From Drosophila pseudoobscura (Eukaryota; Arthropoda; Insecta; Diptera; Drosophilidae), in contig NC_046679.1 of the NCBI RefSeq assembly GCF_009870125.1, positions 16,802,001 to 16,866,000 of the forward strand: DNA of 64,000 nt. Reading direction: 5' to 3'. Each line of letters starts with the position of its first letter. The stretch's first letter is position 1. Below are positions 47,421 through 62,853 of this stretch, one piece after another. The translations under genes were made by a program, and so were the position numbers. A model generated the notes under the pieces. It saw nothing but the letters and a program-made list of their open reading frames with translations. It was not told where the DNA came from and made no database searches.

Positions 47421-48026
47421 ATGACTACATTGCGGCCTTTCACTTTCGACGATCTTTTTAAATTCAACAATGTCAACTTGGACCCACTTACGGAAACATA
47501 CGGAATGTCCTTCTACACACAGTACCTGGCCAAGTGGCCGGAGTACTTTCAGCTTGCCGAATCGCCCAGTGGCCAAATTATGGGCTACATTATGGGCAAA
47601 GTGGAGGGACGCATGGAAAACTGGCACGGCCATGTGACGGCTCTAACTGTGTCGCCCGACTACAGACGGCTCGGTCTAGCTGCACTACTGATGAACTTCT
47701 TGGAAGACATATCGGAGAAGTAGTTACTGGGCCTTGGTCCCGCAGCAGGGAAAAGAGATCAAATCATTCAACTGCATTCTCTCCCTAGGAAACGGGCCTA
47801 CTTTGTGGATCTATTCGTGCGCAAGAGCAACGAGGTGGCCATAAAAATGTACACGAACCTCGGCTACATCATATACCGCACCATACTCGACTACTACGCG
47901 GGCGATCAGGACGAGGATGCACACGATATGCGCAAGGCATTGTCCAGAGACGTTAATAAGATATCGGTCATACCGCACACGCAACCTGTACGAATTGGAG
48001 ATGCAGAAGTGGCAGATTTGGAATGA
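47421..48026 (+). CDS. Naa20: NAA20, catalytic subunit of N-terminal acetyltransferase B
   Basis: NatB acetylates nascent proteins beginning Met-Asp/Glu/Asn/Gln. Exon 1 is 47421-47719 and exon 2 is 47789-48026 (69-bp intron, phase 2), 178 residues, the usual NAA20 length. The start MTTLRPFTFDDLFKFNNVNL is diagnostic. The GNAT fold carries HVTALTVSPDYRRLGLAALL, whose RRLGLA is the acetyl-CoA pyrophosphate loop, and the C-terminal GYIIYRTILDYYAG. The intron argues against a recent retrocopy. From memory the main D. melanogaster Naa20 gene is X-linked, so its place here is worth checking. Confidence 0.93.
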
Positions 48027-48168
48027 TCTGAACGGAATCAGTTGATTATAGTGCCTGCAATTAAATATAGTTAGAGATATATAAAATATTAAATATAGAG
48101 TCACTTTTTTCAACGCCCAAAAATAGAACACTTGTATTTATTCGAAATTAGACTTAATTTTTGTTTCT

Positions 48169-49936
48169 TCATGGCTGCTTTTCGTCTTTTGGAAGTTTCT
48201 GGGTTCTGTAAATATTTTAATTTATTAGTCAATATATTCACTGTGCCCATACCGTCCCATAACTTACATGACACGCAGCTCTTCCAAAGTGGGAACACTC
48301 AAACGAGATGGCATGCCCTCCCGATCGCCCTGTTTAATCTCCTGAGAATGTTTTTTCAGCTTGTGGGAACGACAATTGGCATTGCAGGCAAATGTTTTTC
48401 CGCAATAGTTACAGATATAGGGTCTTAGACCCGTGTGGCTAAGCAAATGCGTCTTCAGAGTCTTTGACCGTTTGAAGAGGGCTCCGCAGACCTCACATTT
48501 CAAGTTACGCTCCTCCTTATGAACCACCTTGTGCATGTTCCAGGTGCGTCGCGTTTGCAGCTTCTTTCCGCAAATATTGCATATGAAGCTAGGATCCTCG
48601 TGGATCTGACAGTGAACCTTCAGACGAGCCCGATTCTTGAAACCCGCCTTGCATACGGGGCACTCAAAAGGACGACTCTCTGTATGGACCAGCTTGTGTT
48701 CATTTAACGCTGTTAAAGTCTTTAGCTGCTTGCCACAACTGTCGCACACAAATGGCTTGACGTTTTCGTGCATACCCTCCTTGTGCAGCCTCAGGGCCGA
48801 TACCGACGAGAGTGTCTTATGGCAGAGGTCGCAGCTCGTGTTCTTATCCATCTTCACCTTGCGAACGATTCTCTGGCACTCTTCTTGATCGATATGCTTC
48901 TCGTAGGAGGCACGATTCCTGTAAGTTTTGCCGCATCTCTTGCATTCCATACGACAGCGTTTGCTGGGATGTTCCAACCTGATAGGTTTACTTTTCGTCT
49001 CATCGTTGTCCGTACGAGAGTTTTCATCAGGTGGAGATGCACTTATTGGTGGTTCAATCGCGATTGTCGCGGGACTAGTTTGTTCGTGTAGAAATTCTTG
49101 ATCATCATCATAGTTGATAGACACATCCGGCTTGATATCTTCGTCGTCTGCACCACAAGGTGCTTCCAAACTCGAATCAATCCGCTCGTGATGTCGTTTT
49201 ATGACGTCCGGTTCAGCAATTAGAACATCTTCTGCTTCCAAATCATTTATGATGGCATCCATATTGTTCTTCAATAGCTTCTCGCCCTGAAAAAATTGAC
49301 TTAAATCTACAAATTCCTGCTTGTTGTCGGATGGAGTGTTTTTAAATTGTTGTTTCTGGCTTTCCTCCGCTCCCTGTATTCTCTTCGCTTGCTTGGGTAG
49401 GCTTCCAGATTCATTTAATACCTCTACGTGGTCTTGATAAATGAGATCTTGCACGGAAACTTCAGTTTCCAGTTCTATTGGTTTGGCAGGACTGGGCTCG
49501 GTCTCTGGCACTGGCATCGGCTTGATAATGTGCGACCAGTCGTCCTCGCAGAGTCCATACTGCTGTCTGAGAGCTAATACATCCAGCTGTTTATTCTGCT
49601 CGGTCTCTGTGCGGCGCAGAACCTCAAAGATGGCCTGCACCTTGGTGACATGCTCAGCAAAATCGATTAGTTCACTTATCAGGGTGTAGCACTCTGTGCA
49701 AAGGACGCTGCTTAGCTCATCCTCCAGTCGCATCTACGGAACAAAAGTCGTATTATCTCTGGCTTTATTCGCTGACTGAAACTTACATGCACCTCGAAAT
49801 ATCTGCGGATGGCCATAATCATGACATTGTCCCAGGTTCCCTGACCTTTCTCATTCGTATAAACTTTCACATTGCCGCGCACATCGTCCTTGGCACACAG
49901 ACGGCACCAATTCAGCCAGTGGCTATCCGCCATCAT
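48169..49936 (-). CDS. ZAD C2H2 zinc-finger protein, paralog 1
   Basis: A likely DNA-binding transcription regulator of the insect ZAD family. Exons 49936-49787, 49733-48268 and 48205-48169 give 550 residues. The ZAD runs from about 1 to 80: first Cys pair WCRLCAKD in exon 1, second pair LCTEC early in exon 2. An acidic linker follows. Seven fingers then run from ECKRCGKTYRNRASYEKH through CNYCGKTFACNANCRSHK. The in-frame stop straight after ELRVM coincides with a strong donor (AT|GTAAGT). Splicing to the acceptor at 48206 replaces M-stop with I-TQKLPKDEKQP-stop, matching the exon layout of paralog 2. I could not assign a D. melanogaster name. Confidence 0.85.
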
Positions 49937-50219
49937 TTCATCATATCATATGATCCCCAGATAGCTAATCCAGTTGCGGTATCTCCAGGAGATTGCTTTT
50001 GTTTACTTTTTGTTCAATTAAATTAGCATGTTTGTTTAGGGTGACCATCTCGCGTAACTGAAAAATCTCGGGAAAAAATACCAAGAACGCCTTTGCTGAG
50101 TTGTTATTTTTATTAGTTGATGTCGGTGGTCGGCCGATATTTCCCCACAAGAAGTTTATTTCGTTTTATTCTGTGTAGCCTGGCACAAGTTTTCAAATAT
50201 TCCTACCGCAGTATTTCCT
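49937..50219. other. Upstream of ZAD paralog 1, no gene seen
   Basis: A short AT-rich promoter stretch passing into the retroelement debris on its right. Confidence 0.5.
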
Positions 50220-50930
50220 ACTGCTCTCAACTAACCATACAGTATAGGAAGGAAGTAAGATCGCCGGGCTATTGACCATCGAAGGGGTACCATTATCAGC
50301 TACCCTCGACACTGGGGATACGCCATCATTCGTCCGCCAACGGGAGAAAATGTACGGAATCTAAGGGCTCAATTCCGTTTTGCGGACGGTACAAAAAAGG
50401 ATGTGACGCAAGCAGTAGCAGTCAACATACATACGTCTAGAGCAGCGAGAAACACAGGTGACTCTGTTGGTGCTCCCAACGGTACTCGACGATACGTTTA
50501 GGGACGACCCTTCCCTGACAACATCCTCTGCGACTAGACTACGGAAATACCCACCAGGACTACTAAGATAATGCCAAGGACAAAAAAAAAACACCAGCAT
50601 CGCCCCATGCAACGACAATCATCATCCTGCGTCCGCCGTACTCGAAGGGACCAATCGGGCCAAGAGAGACGACCTCGAATCCAGCGCCCAATGGACTATC
50701 AGATAGCGGGCTGGGCAGAGGCTCCACCAGACTGGCGGACCAATACTCCCGGCCGACAGTTATTCGTCGCCAAATCGCCAAAGTAACGGTGTACTTACGC
50801 GATCCCACGTCCCCATTGGGAGTTCAACTACTGGAGATGCACGGCGACGACAGCTTCAGAATAGAGATCACTTGAAACCGGGCCACCACAGTTAATGCCC
50901 TCCCCCCATCGAAGTGAAGAGGTGTGTCAA
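50220..50930 (+). mobile_element. Fossil LTR-retrotransposon-like fragment
   Basis: A GC-richer block whose composition differs from its flanks. A short stretch near its left part resembles a retropepsin (aspartic protease with an L-D-T-G-type motif), suggesting a gypsy-like or related element. It is broken many times, with no intact gene and no recognisable terminal repeats, so it looks old. Family and ends are uncertain. Confidence 0.35.
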
Positions 50931-51326
50931 GGAGCATACGCCCCCTTACATTTTTTCCATTAAAGTATATTTCATAGGTATAAGGACCACCCTGGTCTAC
51001 TACCCGATTCTTCCGGGTAAATTTGGTTTAAGCGTTTGAGGGCTGCCGTTTGCCAGGGCAGCGGAGAACAGCTTGCTGCGTAAGGGAGGAGGACCAGGAG
51101 TTCGGTGCAAACCTTCCGTGTCCACATTTTTTTGGGGAATATATACGTAGCCTTTTGCTTGATCCTGCTCTTAAATAATCACTTGAAAATGAATGCTTGG
51201 TAAATCTTTTAAAAAATGCATTAATTTGTCTAATAAAATTGTATGATCAGTGGAGCGGGTCCTGGCTATCGAGTAATATTAAACAATAACTATAACTAAT
51301 AACTAACTAATATCAAAACCAACCAG
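50931..51326. other. Intergenic, possible further element debris
   Basis: AT-rich sequence to the right of the retroelement fragment. I see nothing in it that I can name. Confidence 0.4.
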
Positions 51327-51413
51327 CAGCGCCAGCTGGGCTCCAAGGATGCCAAGCACATCATTTCCTCGGCCGCGGTGCTGGTTGTTTATGCCAATAT
51401 GAACTCGATCAGA
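51327..51413 (+). pseudogene. Orphan exon-like fragment with strong codon bias
   Basis: A GC-rich island of about 29 codons in AT-rich surroundings. In one frame it reads QRQLGSKDAKHIISSAAVLV and onward with typical Drosophila preferred codons (CAG, CTG, GGC, AAG, GCC, ATC, GTG). An AG precedes it and no start codon is attached. It is probably a piece of a host gene carried here; I do not recognise the parent. Confidence 0.35.
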
Positions 51414-51458
51414 TTTTATGTTATAGACCCATAAAACAAGCAAAATATATTGCTTCTG

Positions 51459-53001
51459 TCACTCTGAAATAAGTCCTAGCTCTTCTGCCGCTGCCTCTTC
51501 TGCGACCTCTGCTGCCTCCTGTGCTTCCGCTGCTTGCTCTGCCTCCCTTTTTGCTTTTGCCATTTCACGGGTTCTGCAAAAAATAATACAGAAATCAAAT
51601 CAGTAAATGAATCAACATGTTGAATTTCATATCTCATCATTACATGGCTCGCAGCTCATCCAGCGTGGGGACAGGTATTCGTGAAGATTCCTTTTCATCC
51701 TCCATCGACACCTCGCGAGGATGCTTCTTAAGCTTGTGGGCGCGACAATTTGTGTTGCTGGCAAAAGCCTTCCCGCAGTACTTGCACACATATGGTCGCA
51801 GTCCCGTGTGGCTTAATAGATGTATCTTCATAGCCGTCGAGTTCTTAGAGCCAAGACCGCAAATATCACAGCGGAAGCGGCGCTCATCCGTATGCACATA
51901 CTTGTGCTTGTTTAAGATTGCTCGCGTCTGTAGTTTCTTTCCACATACATTGCACTCAAAGCTTGGTGCACCATGGGTTTGCAAGTGGACCTATCAGGAA
52001 AACTAATTAGGGTTATATCAAGTATCGATGGGGCTGTATTTACTTACCCGGAGTCGGGCCTTGTTTTTGAACGCCGCATTGCAGACGTGACAGATGCACG
52101 GGCAGTAGTCAGTGTGCACGAGCTTGTGCTCGACGAGAGCCGTGTATGTTGTCAGCCCCTTTCCGCAAACATCGCAAATGAAGCGTTTTAGGTTAAAGTG
52201 GACCTCCATTTTGTGACGCCTCAAAGAAGCGGCAGACGTAAGCGTCTTTTCGCAAATTGAACAGGTGTTCTCCGCAGCTGGGGGGCTTTTGTTCTCCATC
52301 TTAGTATCACAGCTCCCGTAATCAGGTAAGGGAGAATCATCACTTAGGGTGTCTGGTTCGACTTTAATGAAGCGTTTTGGCTCTGTGCGGGTAGTATGTT
52401 CTGCCATTAGAGTGTTTGTATTTGTTGGCAACGTCTTCTTGGGACGACCTCGTTTTTTTTTGACTGGCGACACAGTATGAGTTTCATTATGTGTAGCAAT
52501 CAGATCTTCCACAGGCACCTTCTCTTCGAACTGCTCACAGTCCAGGCTCTCTCCCCCGGCGAACGTATCAGTGGCATCCTCAACGTCGGTGTCACATTCT
52601 CTTTTGTACTCGACGGATAGTCCGTACTGCCGACGCAGCTCAAACACATTGAGCGTCTCAGTTGTTTCCGTGTGTCGCAATAACTCAAAGATTGCCTGTA
52701 CCTTGTTAACATTTTCGGAGAAGCTAATGAGCTGGCCGACCATGGAGAAGCATTCGGTACACAGCATGCTGCCCAGTTCCGGTTCCTCCAACGTCATCTA
52801 AAGCAGGAAATTAACCAGGGATTCTTTGCCTGCACTTTGTTTTGTACTCACCTCCACATCAAAGCATTTGCTAATTATCCTTACAACTTCCTCATCGCCT
52901 TCATTGTTACGCACCTTGATCTCGGCGTCGTTTTTGGCGCAAAGGCGACACCAGTATAGCCACTGTTTCCTGGAAGCGGAGTCGGTCACAAATTTACCCA
53001 T
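51459..53001 (-). CDS. ZAD C2H2 zinc-finger protein, paralog 2 (with AT-hook)
   Basis: The tandem paralog of the gene on its left. Exons 53001-52852, 52797-52048, 51990-51644 and 51573-51459 give 453 residues. Exon 1 is exactly 50 codons, as in paralog 1, and carries YWCRLCAKND; the second ZAD Cys pair is LCTEC. An AT-hook-like KKKRGRPKKT precedes six C2H2 fingers, from CSICEKTLTSAASLRRHK to CKYCGKAFASNTNCRAHK. An extra intron splits the finger array after KNKARLR. As in paralog 1, the apparent stop after ELRAM lies in a donor. Splicing adds ITREMAKAKREAEQAAEA and a further acidic/Ala-rich helix ending EELGLISE. No D. melanogaster name assigned. Confidence 0.85.
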
Positions 53002-53099
53002 GATTGATTATTCACATATTTTTTTTACTAGTTTCGCAGGAATACATTTAATTTATTGTTATTTCAATTCACTTACATTTTGTCGGCGCGTTGTAGAGC

Positions 53100-53120
53100 T
53101 GGTAATCCATCGATACTATC
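53100..53120. promoter_or_regulatory. DRE-like site upstream of ZAD paralog 2
   Basis: ATCGATA at 53109-53115 followed by TATCG, about 110 bp upstream of the ATG. Confidence 0.4.
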
Positions 53121-53264
53121 GGTTTTTTTATAGCAATTGTGCAACACTGCTCAATTATTTGTACGGCAGTGTGAGCAACGTTTAAAGGAAAATAGAAAAA
53201 ACTATTTTTATATTTTATTTTATTTCTTTTAAACAAATTTGTACAATTAAATAAACTAGTCATC

Positions 53265-54020
53265 TTAATTATAGCTAACTGTTCTGTCGATGGAAGCAGC
53301 TTCTAAAATAGCTTTCAAAATCTTATCCTTAGCAAACTCGGACGCATCAATACTTAATTGACGCAGTCGATCGGCCACAAAGTCTCCAAAAATCTGTGAA
53401 GAATCCTTTTGGTTATTTATTGCGTTGGCCACAGCTTTGTTGATCATATCCTCATCAATTAAAGCATCTGTAGTGGCTACCGCTTCGATGTCTTCTTCAG
53501 GGTTATGCTCCTCTGGTCCCGTCAGCGGACAAGTGGAAAACATCACCTGTTCCGGCTCATAAAGGGCCAGATTTTGAAGTATCTGCTCGTAGTCAATAGG
53601 CTGTGTTTTTTCCTCCTTTACAACTTTGCGGATTTTTTCGCGTTTCACAGCTGGGCATTTCGATTTAACTTTTGGTGGCTGTACAACGTTGATGTTGTTG
53701 TGGCAAATTGAAATCTCGATTGCATCTTCAGCGTCGGTCTAGATGTGAATATTGTCATATTAATGCAGGTGCGATTTCGACGACGTAGACCCAATGCTCA
53801 CCATATGATTTGGCTTGGTTTCCACAACGGCTTCCGAGTCCCTTTTCCTATGCTTCATGGTTCGTGCATGGGCGCGTAAGTCGCATATTTTGGTATTCAC
53901 GCCACACTTGCAGAATCGACAATGCGCCCGATACGAGTCTTCCGGATCTCGGCGCAACCATGGCCGGAATTCGGGCATTTGCAGCCAAGCGTCGCGCAGC
54001 TTCTGCTTGTATATTTTCAT
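53265..54020 (-). CDS. Zinc-finger protein with BESS-like C-terminus
   Basis: Exons 54020-53802 and 53738-53265 give 230 residues. The N-terminus has a Cys/His cluster, AHCRFCKCGVNTKICDLRAH followed by ARTMKHRKR, a BED/C2H2-like putative zinc site. The C-terminus, SQIFGDFVADRLRQLSIDAS then FAKDKILKAIL, resembles the BESS protein-interaction motif of insect transcription factors. The middle is acidic. I chose the ATG of MKIYKQKLRDAW, because the longer upstream frame has no ATG. A nuclear role is likely; I do not recognise the gene. It is divergent from the RBM34-like gene. Confidence 0.75.
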
Positions 54021-54234
54021 TGTTTTCGGCAAAAGAAACGAAACACTAGCACAGCAGCAAAAACAACTAAAACCATGCAACAAATTAACACAATAGTGAT
54101 GACAATAACAACATCTTCAGTGACTGCGGAACTATCGTTTGAATATATCTATATACGTTCGATTGGCCTCATGGTTATATTTTGATATATCCACATCCCC
54201 AACTAGCACAACACGTGAAACGAAGAGCAGCAAA
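54021..54234. promoter_or_regulatory. 214-bp head-to-head promoter region
   Basis: Short region between the BESS-like gene and the RBM34-like gene. Bidirectional use is inferred from layout only. Confidence 0.4.
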
Positions 54235-55647
54235 ATGAAAACGCCGAGAAAACCCGAAACTGTGCAAGGTGAATTAAAACCGACGAAAAAACAACCTGTT
54301 GTTTCCCAGGATAGCAAGTTAATCAAAAAGAAAGAAAAGAGACCAAAGCAACTGAAGACAGAAAAGGCCGTGGACAATGAGAGTCCCAGGAAGTTGACAG
54401 TAGCAGATTTGGCCAAAATCGAGAAAAAGCGGGCCAAAAAGGAAGGCCAGAAGCTAAAAAAACAGCAGCAGAAGTTATTAAAAGCTTCCGCAGGGCCAAC
54501 AGAGACGGAGGTCAAGAAAGAAATCAATTCTGTGGAGAAGGAATCTGAAGAAGAAACTGAGAAATTGACCCCCAAGACAGTCGTTAAACAAGAGACTAAA
54601 CAGCAAAAAAAGGCCAGCAAGAAATCCAAGGCCAACAATAAGGATGAAGGTAATGCGAATTCAATATAAATTTCAGTATCTTTTTACCAGAGTCCTTTCC
54701 TTGATCACAAACAGGTGCTGCCAAATGGGAGCGGGATCCTGCCCAAGAAGCTGCTACTGTTTTTGTTGGCAATCTTCCCATCAACACAAAACGCGTCCAG
54801 TTGGTGCGTCTTCTAAAGCCTTATGGCAACGTCAAGTCCATACGCCTTCGCACAGCGGGTGGCAAGCAATTGTTCAAGCACAAGCAGCGTAAGGGGGCGG
54901 GCTCCCTCAACGCCTACGTAGTGCTCGATAGCGCAGAGATTGCTGAAAGGGCGCTGGCATTGAATGGCACAGAATTTAAGGAGAATCACTTGCGTGTAAC
55001 CCCAGCCGCAAAGTCGGAAAGTGGAGATGATAAAGGGCCCAAAGATGCCGATGCCAAGCGCACCATCTTTGTCGGTAGCCTGAAATATTGTAAGCGATTT
55101 ATAAATCCTTGATTTCGTTTATATTACATTAAAGTTTCTTGTTTCAGCGGCCACGGAAGAAAAGCTTCGTGAAATATTCTCCAGCTGTGGCGAAATCGAA
55201 TATATCCGCTGCTTACAGGAAGGCGAAAAGGGCTGCAAGGGCGTGGCATATGTGTGCTTTAAGACGCCCGACGCCGTGGGCCTGGCCCTGGAACTCAACC
55301 AGACACTGCTCGACGATAGACCCATAAACGTGGAACGCTATTTAGTCAAGAAGCTGGGCGCCAAACGGGTGCGCGACGCTGCTGCTGCGAAATCAGGTCC
55401 ACCATCGAAATCAAAGACCAAACCGAACTCGGTGGGTGCCAAGAAGCGCCTGGATAAAAAGCAATACAAGCAGAACGGCAAGCCAACAGCAGCGCTGGGC
55501 GACAAGACTGCGGCTGGCAGCAAAAAGAAATCAGAGTATCGGGGCGTCAAAGTTGATGGTCTCAAAAAGGCCAAGAAACCAAAGAAGAAGAGCAACGACC
55601 AACTACATGCGATGGCCAAGAAGATTGCACCAAAGCCGAAAACTTAA
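54235..55647 (+). CDS. RBM34 / Nop12-like nucleolar RNA-binding protein
   Basis: Probably acts in pre-60S ribosome assembly, as yeast Nop12 does. Exons 54235-54649, 54715-55089 and 55148-55647 give 429 residues. The Lys/Glu-rich N-terminus (about 1-140) precedes RRM1 (ATVFVGNLPINTKRVQLVRL, with RNP1-like GAGSLNAYVVL) and RRM2 (RTIFVGSLKYSATEEKLREI, with RNP1 KGVAYVCF). The C-terminal Lys-rich tail includes KKSEYRGVKVDGLKKAKKPK, the family signature. The frame is open upstream, but the first ATG is at 54235. D. melanogaster CG12288 is the likely ortholog, from memory. Confidence 0.88.
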
Positions 55648-56868
55648 TGTAAAACTAGCCTAAGTCTATAGTTTTAAATTAGTGACAATCTAATTGAAAG
55701 GGTTGTACCTTTTCCATTTTTAATTTGACTCAATTACGAAAAAACAAAACCACCGGAACAATCCCTGAAATATTGTACAATTTCTTACAAGACTATTTTA
55801 CGTTACGCGGAATATAAAATGACAATTAAATATTGTTCAAACAAATAACTTTTTTCTTCTGTATGCCATTGTCTTCCTGAGTTCACTCGTAGGGATTCCC
55901 ACGCGCTCGTATCTTTGGACAAGAACAGTATAGTGTCAATGATGCGTGGCCCGGAACGATTCTGTTAAAATAAAACATATATATTTTTTACTTTTAAATA
56001 TTTATACGTACATACATTTTTTGTTTGGGAGGAGGAGATGGGATATGGGAGGATAAACTCCGCAGACCAGGCGATTTTTTGAAGCTGAAGCCAGTCTATT
56101 CACATTCGAGAAGCGGGGAGCATATAAGCCGATTCATGAGGCACCTGCGATATCAGTCGAAATATCCGTTCCATTCAAAAATACGACAAAATTTTCATAA
56201 GTTCAAATACATATTTGAAATACCTTCGCTGAAGATAATGGTGTCCGTTCCTGTTCTACATTGATCTATGTTTTCAATTATTAGAACTATTAGAACTAAA
56301 CAAAAATGAACATTCATAATTTCCCCCAAGATTAGACCAGGACAATCCCTGGTAATTTTTTTGTTTGTCGGTTTTTTAGTGAATAATAGAAAAGTTTCTA
56401 TACAAATGGTTAAAGGGACCAAGATACATTCAATATTGCATGAGCAGGTGGCCGTCAAACATAATTTGTATAGCATAATTTAACACTCGCCCAAGTACAG
56501 GCTCTTGTCTCGTCGATTGATTCGACGATAGTGTGTTCAAAAGACGGTTCTCAAAAGGCAGTCCTCGTATAATAGTTTGCGTCAATTTTGGCCAAATAAT
56601 CAAACCAATATATACATACATTTTATTTAAATATTAGAAAAAAAGATTCTTAAATAAATATATTTGATATACAGTTAGACTATTTTTCCATTTAAATATA
56701 ATTAAAAATGAAAAGGTCAGCATGGAATTTACCTTTCCCAATAGCCGACCAAATTTATTATTTACAGCAGAATGGCTGCTATTTATGTACATAGAACAGC
56801 TATGACAGCTATATTAGCATATCAGTATTCACATAACTGATTGGCATCTAAGGCAATAAAAGGGAGGG
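55648..56868. other. Convergent 3' region between RBM34-like gene and Atg16
   Basis: AT-rich 3' UTR sequence. An exon-like minus-strand fragment lies at about 55845-55966 (see findings). Otherwise I see no gene. Confidence 0.5.
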
Positions 56869-61216
<4,348 letters not shown>

Positions 61217-61694
61217 CTTTAAATTGGAATTCGCTTTCTGTTGGTTATAATGTTCTTTGTTGTGGTGTTGTCGTGATTGCAGAGTAGTTTCTGACAGCTT
61301 GTCTGGCTGACCTGCTTGCATCGCATCCACGATTCGATCTCTGCTATAAGTTACTACCGTGAAAACACATTATTATATTTAATTACAATTTATTTCAGGT
61401 GATTTTTAACAACAAATAGAACAATTAGAGATGTGAAATGTATACCGATGTACATATCGGTACATTGGGCAACTATTAATATAAATGTTTTTGTGCGATA
61501 TACATCAAGAGCAGCACTGAGCTATCCGTTAGGGAATAGAGTTTTTCACAAGAACAGCTGTTGAAGCAGAAATATTTAAGAAATTCATAGTTAGTTTGTC
61601 AGTAAATTGGAGTTTTACAAATCAAATCAAGGTGAGTGGAGATCGAATTTCCCTGTAATGGATAGCCGGAACAGTACCCGCACTCATTTGCAGC
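61217..61694. promoter_or_regulatory. Shared 5' region of Atg16 and IBA57
   Basis: A 478-bp head-to-head region. CAAATCAAG|GTGAGT near 61630 looks like a splice donor and may end a 5' UTR exon of the plus-strand gene. Confidence 0.4.
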
Positions 61695-62717
61695 ATGAAC
61701 ATATGCAAAAATTTCAAGTTCCTACGTCTGACTCGATGTTGCATGCGTAACTTTGCCGACATCCGGCCTGAGCAGAAATCAACTTACACACTGGAAAAAT
61801 TGGCCCACCGTGAGCTGATTCGCGTCCATGGGCCCGAGGTACTCCCGTTTTTGCAAGGCCTGGTCACCAACGATGTGTCCCACCTACAGCGACCGGATGG
61901 CCCGTCGTCCATATACGCCCTCTTCCTGAACAAAGGTGGTCGTGTTCTATACGACACGATCGTATATCGTACAGAAAGCCCGGATACGTATCTTCTGGAG
62001 TGCGACCGAGAAGCTTCAGAAGAGTTCCGACGCCATTTGCGCACCTTTCGGGTCCGCAGGAAGATCGACGTGGATTCGATAGATGATGAGTACGCGCCCT
62101 GGGTCCTCTTCAATACCCAGAAATGTGGCGAGCAAGTGGGCGAAAAGTTGCAACGTAACAAAGAACGGAAATGGTTTATCTCATCCGATCCCAGACTTCC
62201 AACGCTGGGCACTCGCATTTTAGCTCCCACAGACTTCAATGGCTTATTGCGCGCTAAGGAGATGATTGTGACGCCCCCATCATCAGAGAATAACTATCAA
62301 TTGCTGCGCTACAAGCAGGGTGTGGGCGAAGGCAGTGAGGAGCTGCCGCCTGGCAAGTGTTTTCCCCTGGAGGCAAACGCAGACTTTCTCAACGGAGTCA
62401 GTTTCAACAAGGGATGCTATGTGGGCCAGGAGCTCACCGCCCGCATTCATCACTCGGGTGTGATACGTAAACGCTATATGCCCATACGTCTGACGGCTCC
62501 ATTGGGGGCCAATCAGACGGTCCAGTCTTTAGCTGGGGCCAATCTTGGCCGCGTCTTTGGACATGCACATAACCACGGCGTCGCCCTGCTGCGCATTGAG
62601 CAGGTTCTCAACGGTCACCAGGAGCTGATGGTCGATGGCGAGCGCTGCTTTGCCGAACGTCCCGATTGGTGGCCCAGTGACTTGCCAAGCAAGCGTCGCC
62701 AGGCCTTAACAGATTGA
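61695..62717 (+). CDS. IBA57, mitochondrial 4Fe-4S assembly factor (CAF17-like)
   Basis: A folate-fold (GcvT/YgfZ family) protein needed with ISCA proteins for maturation of mitochondrial [4Fe-4S] enzymes. A single exon of 340 residues. The Arg/Cys-rich N-terminus [20 protein letters not shown] is a likely presequence. YgfZ-family features are [10 protein letters not shown] (about 52-61), [13 protein letters not shown] (about 76-88) and the signature [19 protein letters not shown] (about 237-255), whose KGCYVGQE is the conserved Cys motif. D. melanogaster CG8043 is the probable ortholog, from memory. The next gene starts 136 bp downstream on the same strand. Confidence 0.93.
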   Translation: MNICKNFKFLRLTRCCMRNFADIRPEQKSTYTLEKLAHRELIRVHGPEVLPFLQGLVTNDVSHLQRPDGPSSIYALFLNKGGRVLYDTIVYRTESPDTYLLECDREASEEFRRHLRTFRVRRKIDVDSIDDEYAPWVLFNTQKCGEQVGEKLQRNKERKWFISSDPRLPTLGTRILAPTDFNGLLRAKEMIVTPPSSENNYQLLRYKQGVGEGSEELPPGKCFPLEANADFLNGVSFNKGCYVGQELTARIHHSGVIRKRYMPIRLTAPLGANQTVQSLAGANLGRVFGHAHNHGVALLRIEQVLNGHQELMVDGERCFAERPDWWPSDLPSKRRQALTD

Positions 62718-62853
62718 CCAATACACGCTGAATGCGTTTAATTGTTTTTAGACTTAATTGTTATTTATTCTAGTAAAGATCATGCTCCTTCCTCACTGTC
62801 AAAGCTTCCCAGTTTCTTTGTCTACGTTCGTTCTCTTGCAGGCTCATAATATA

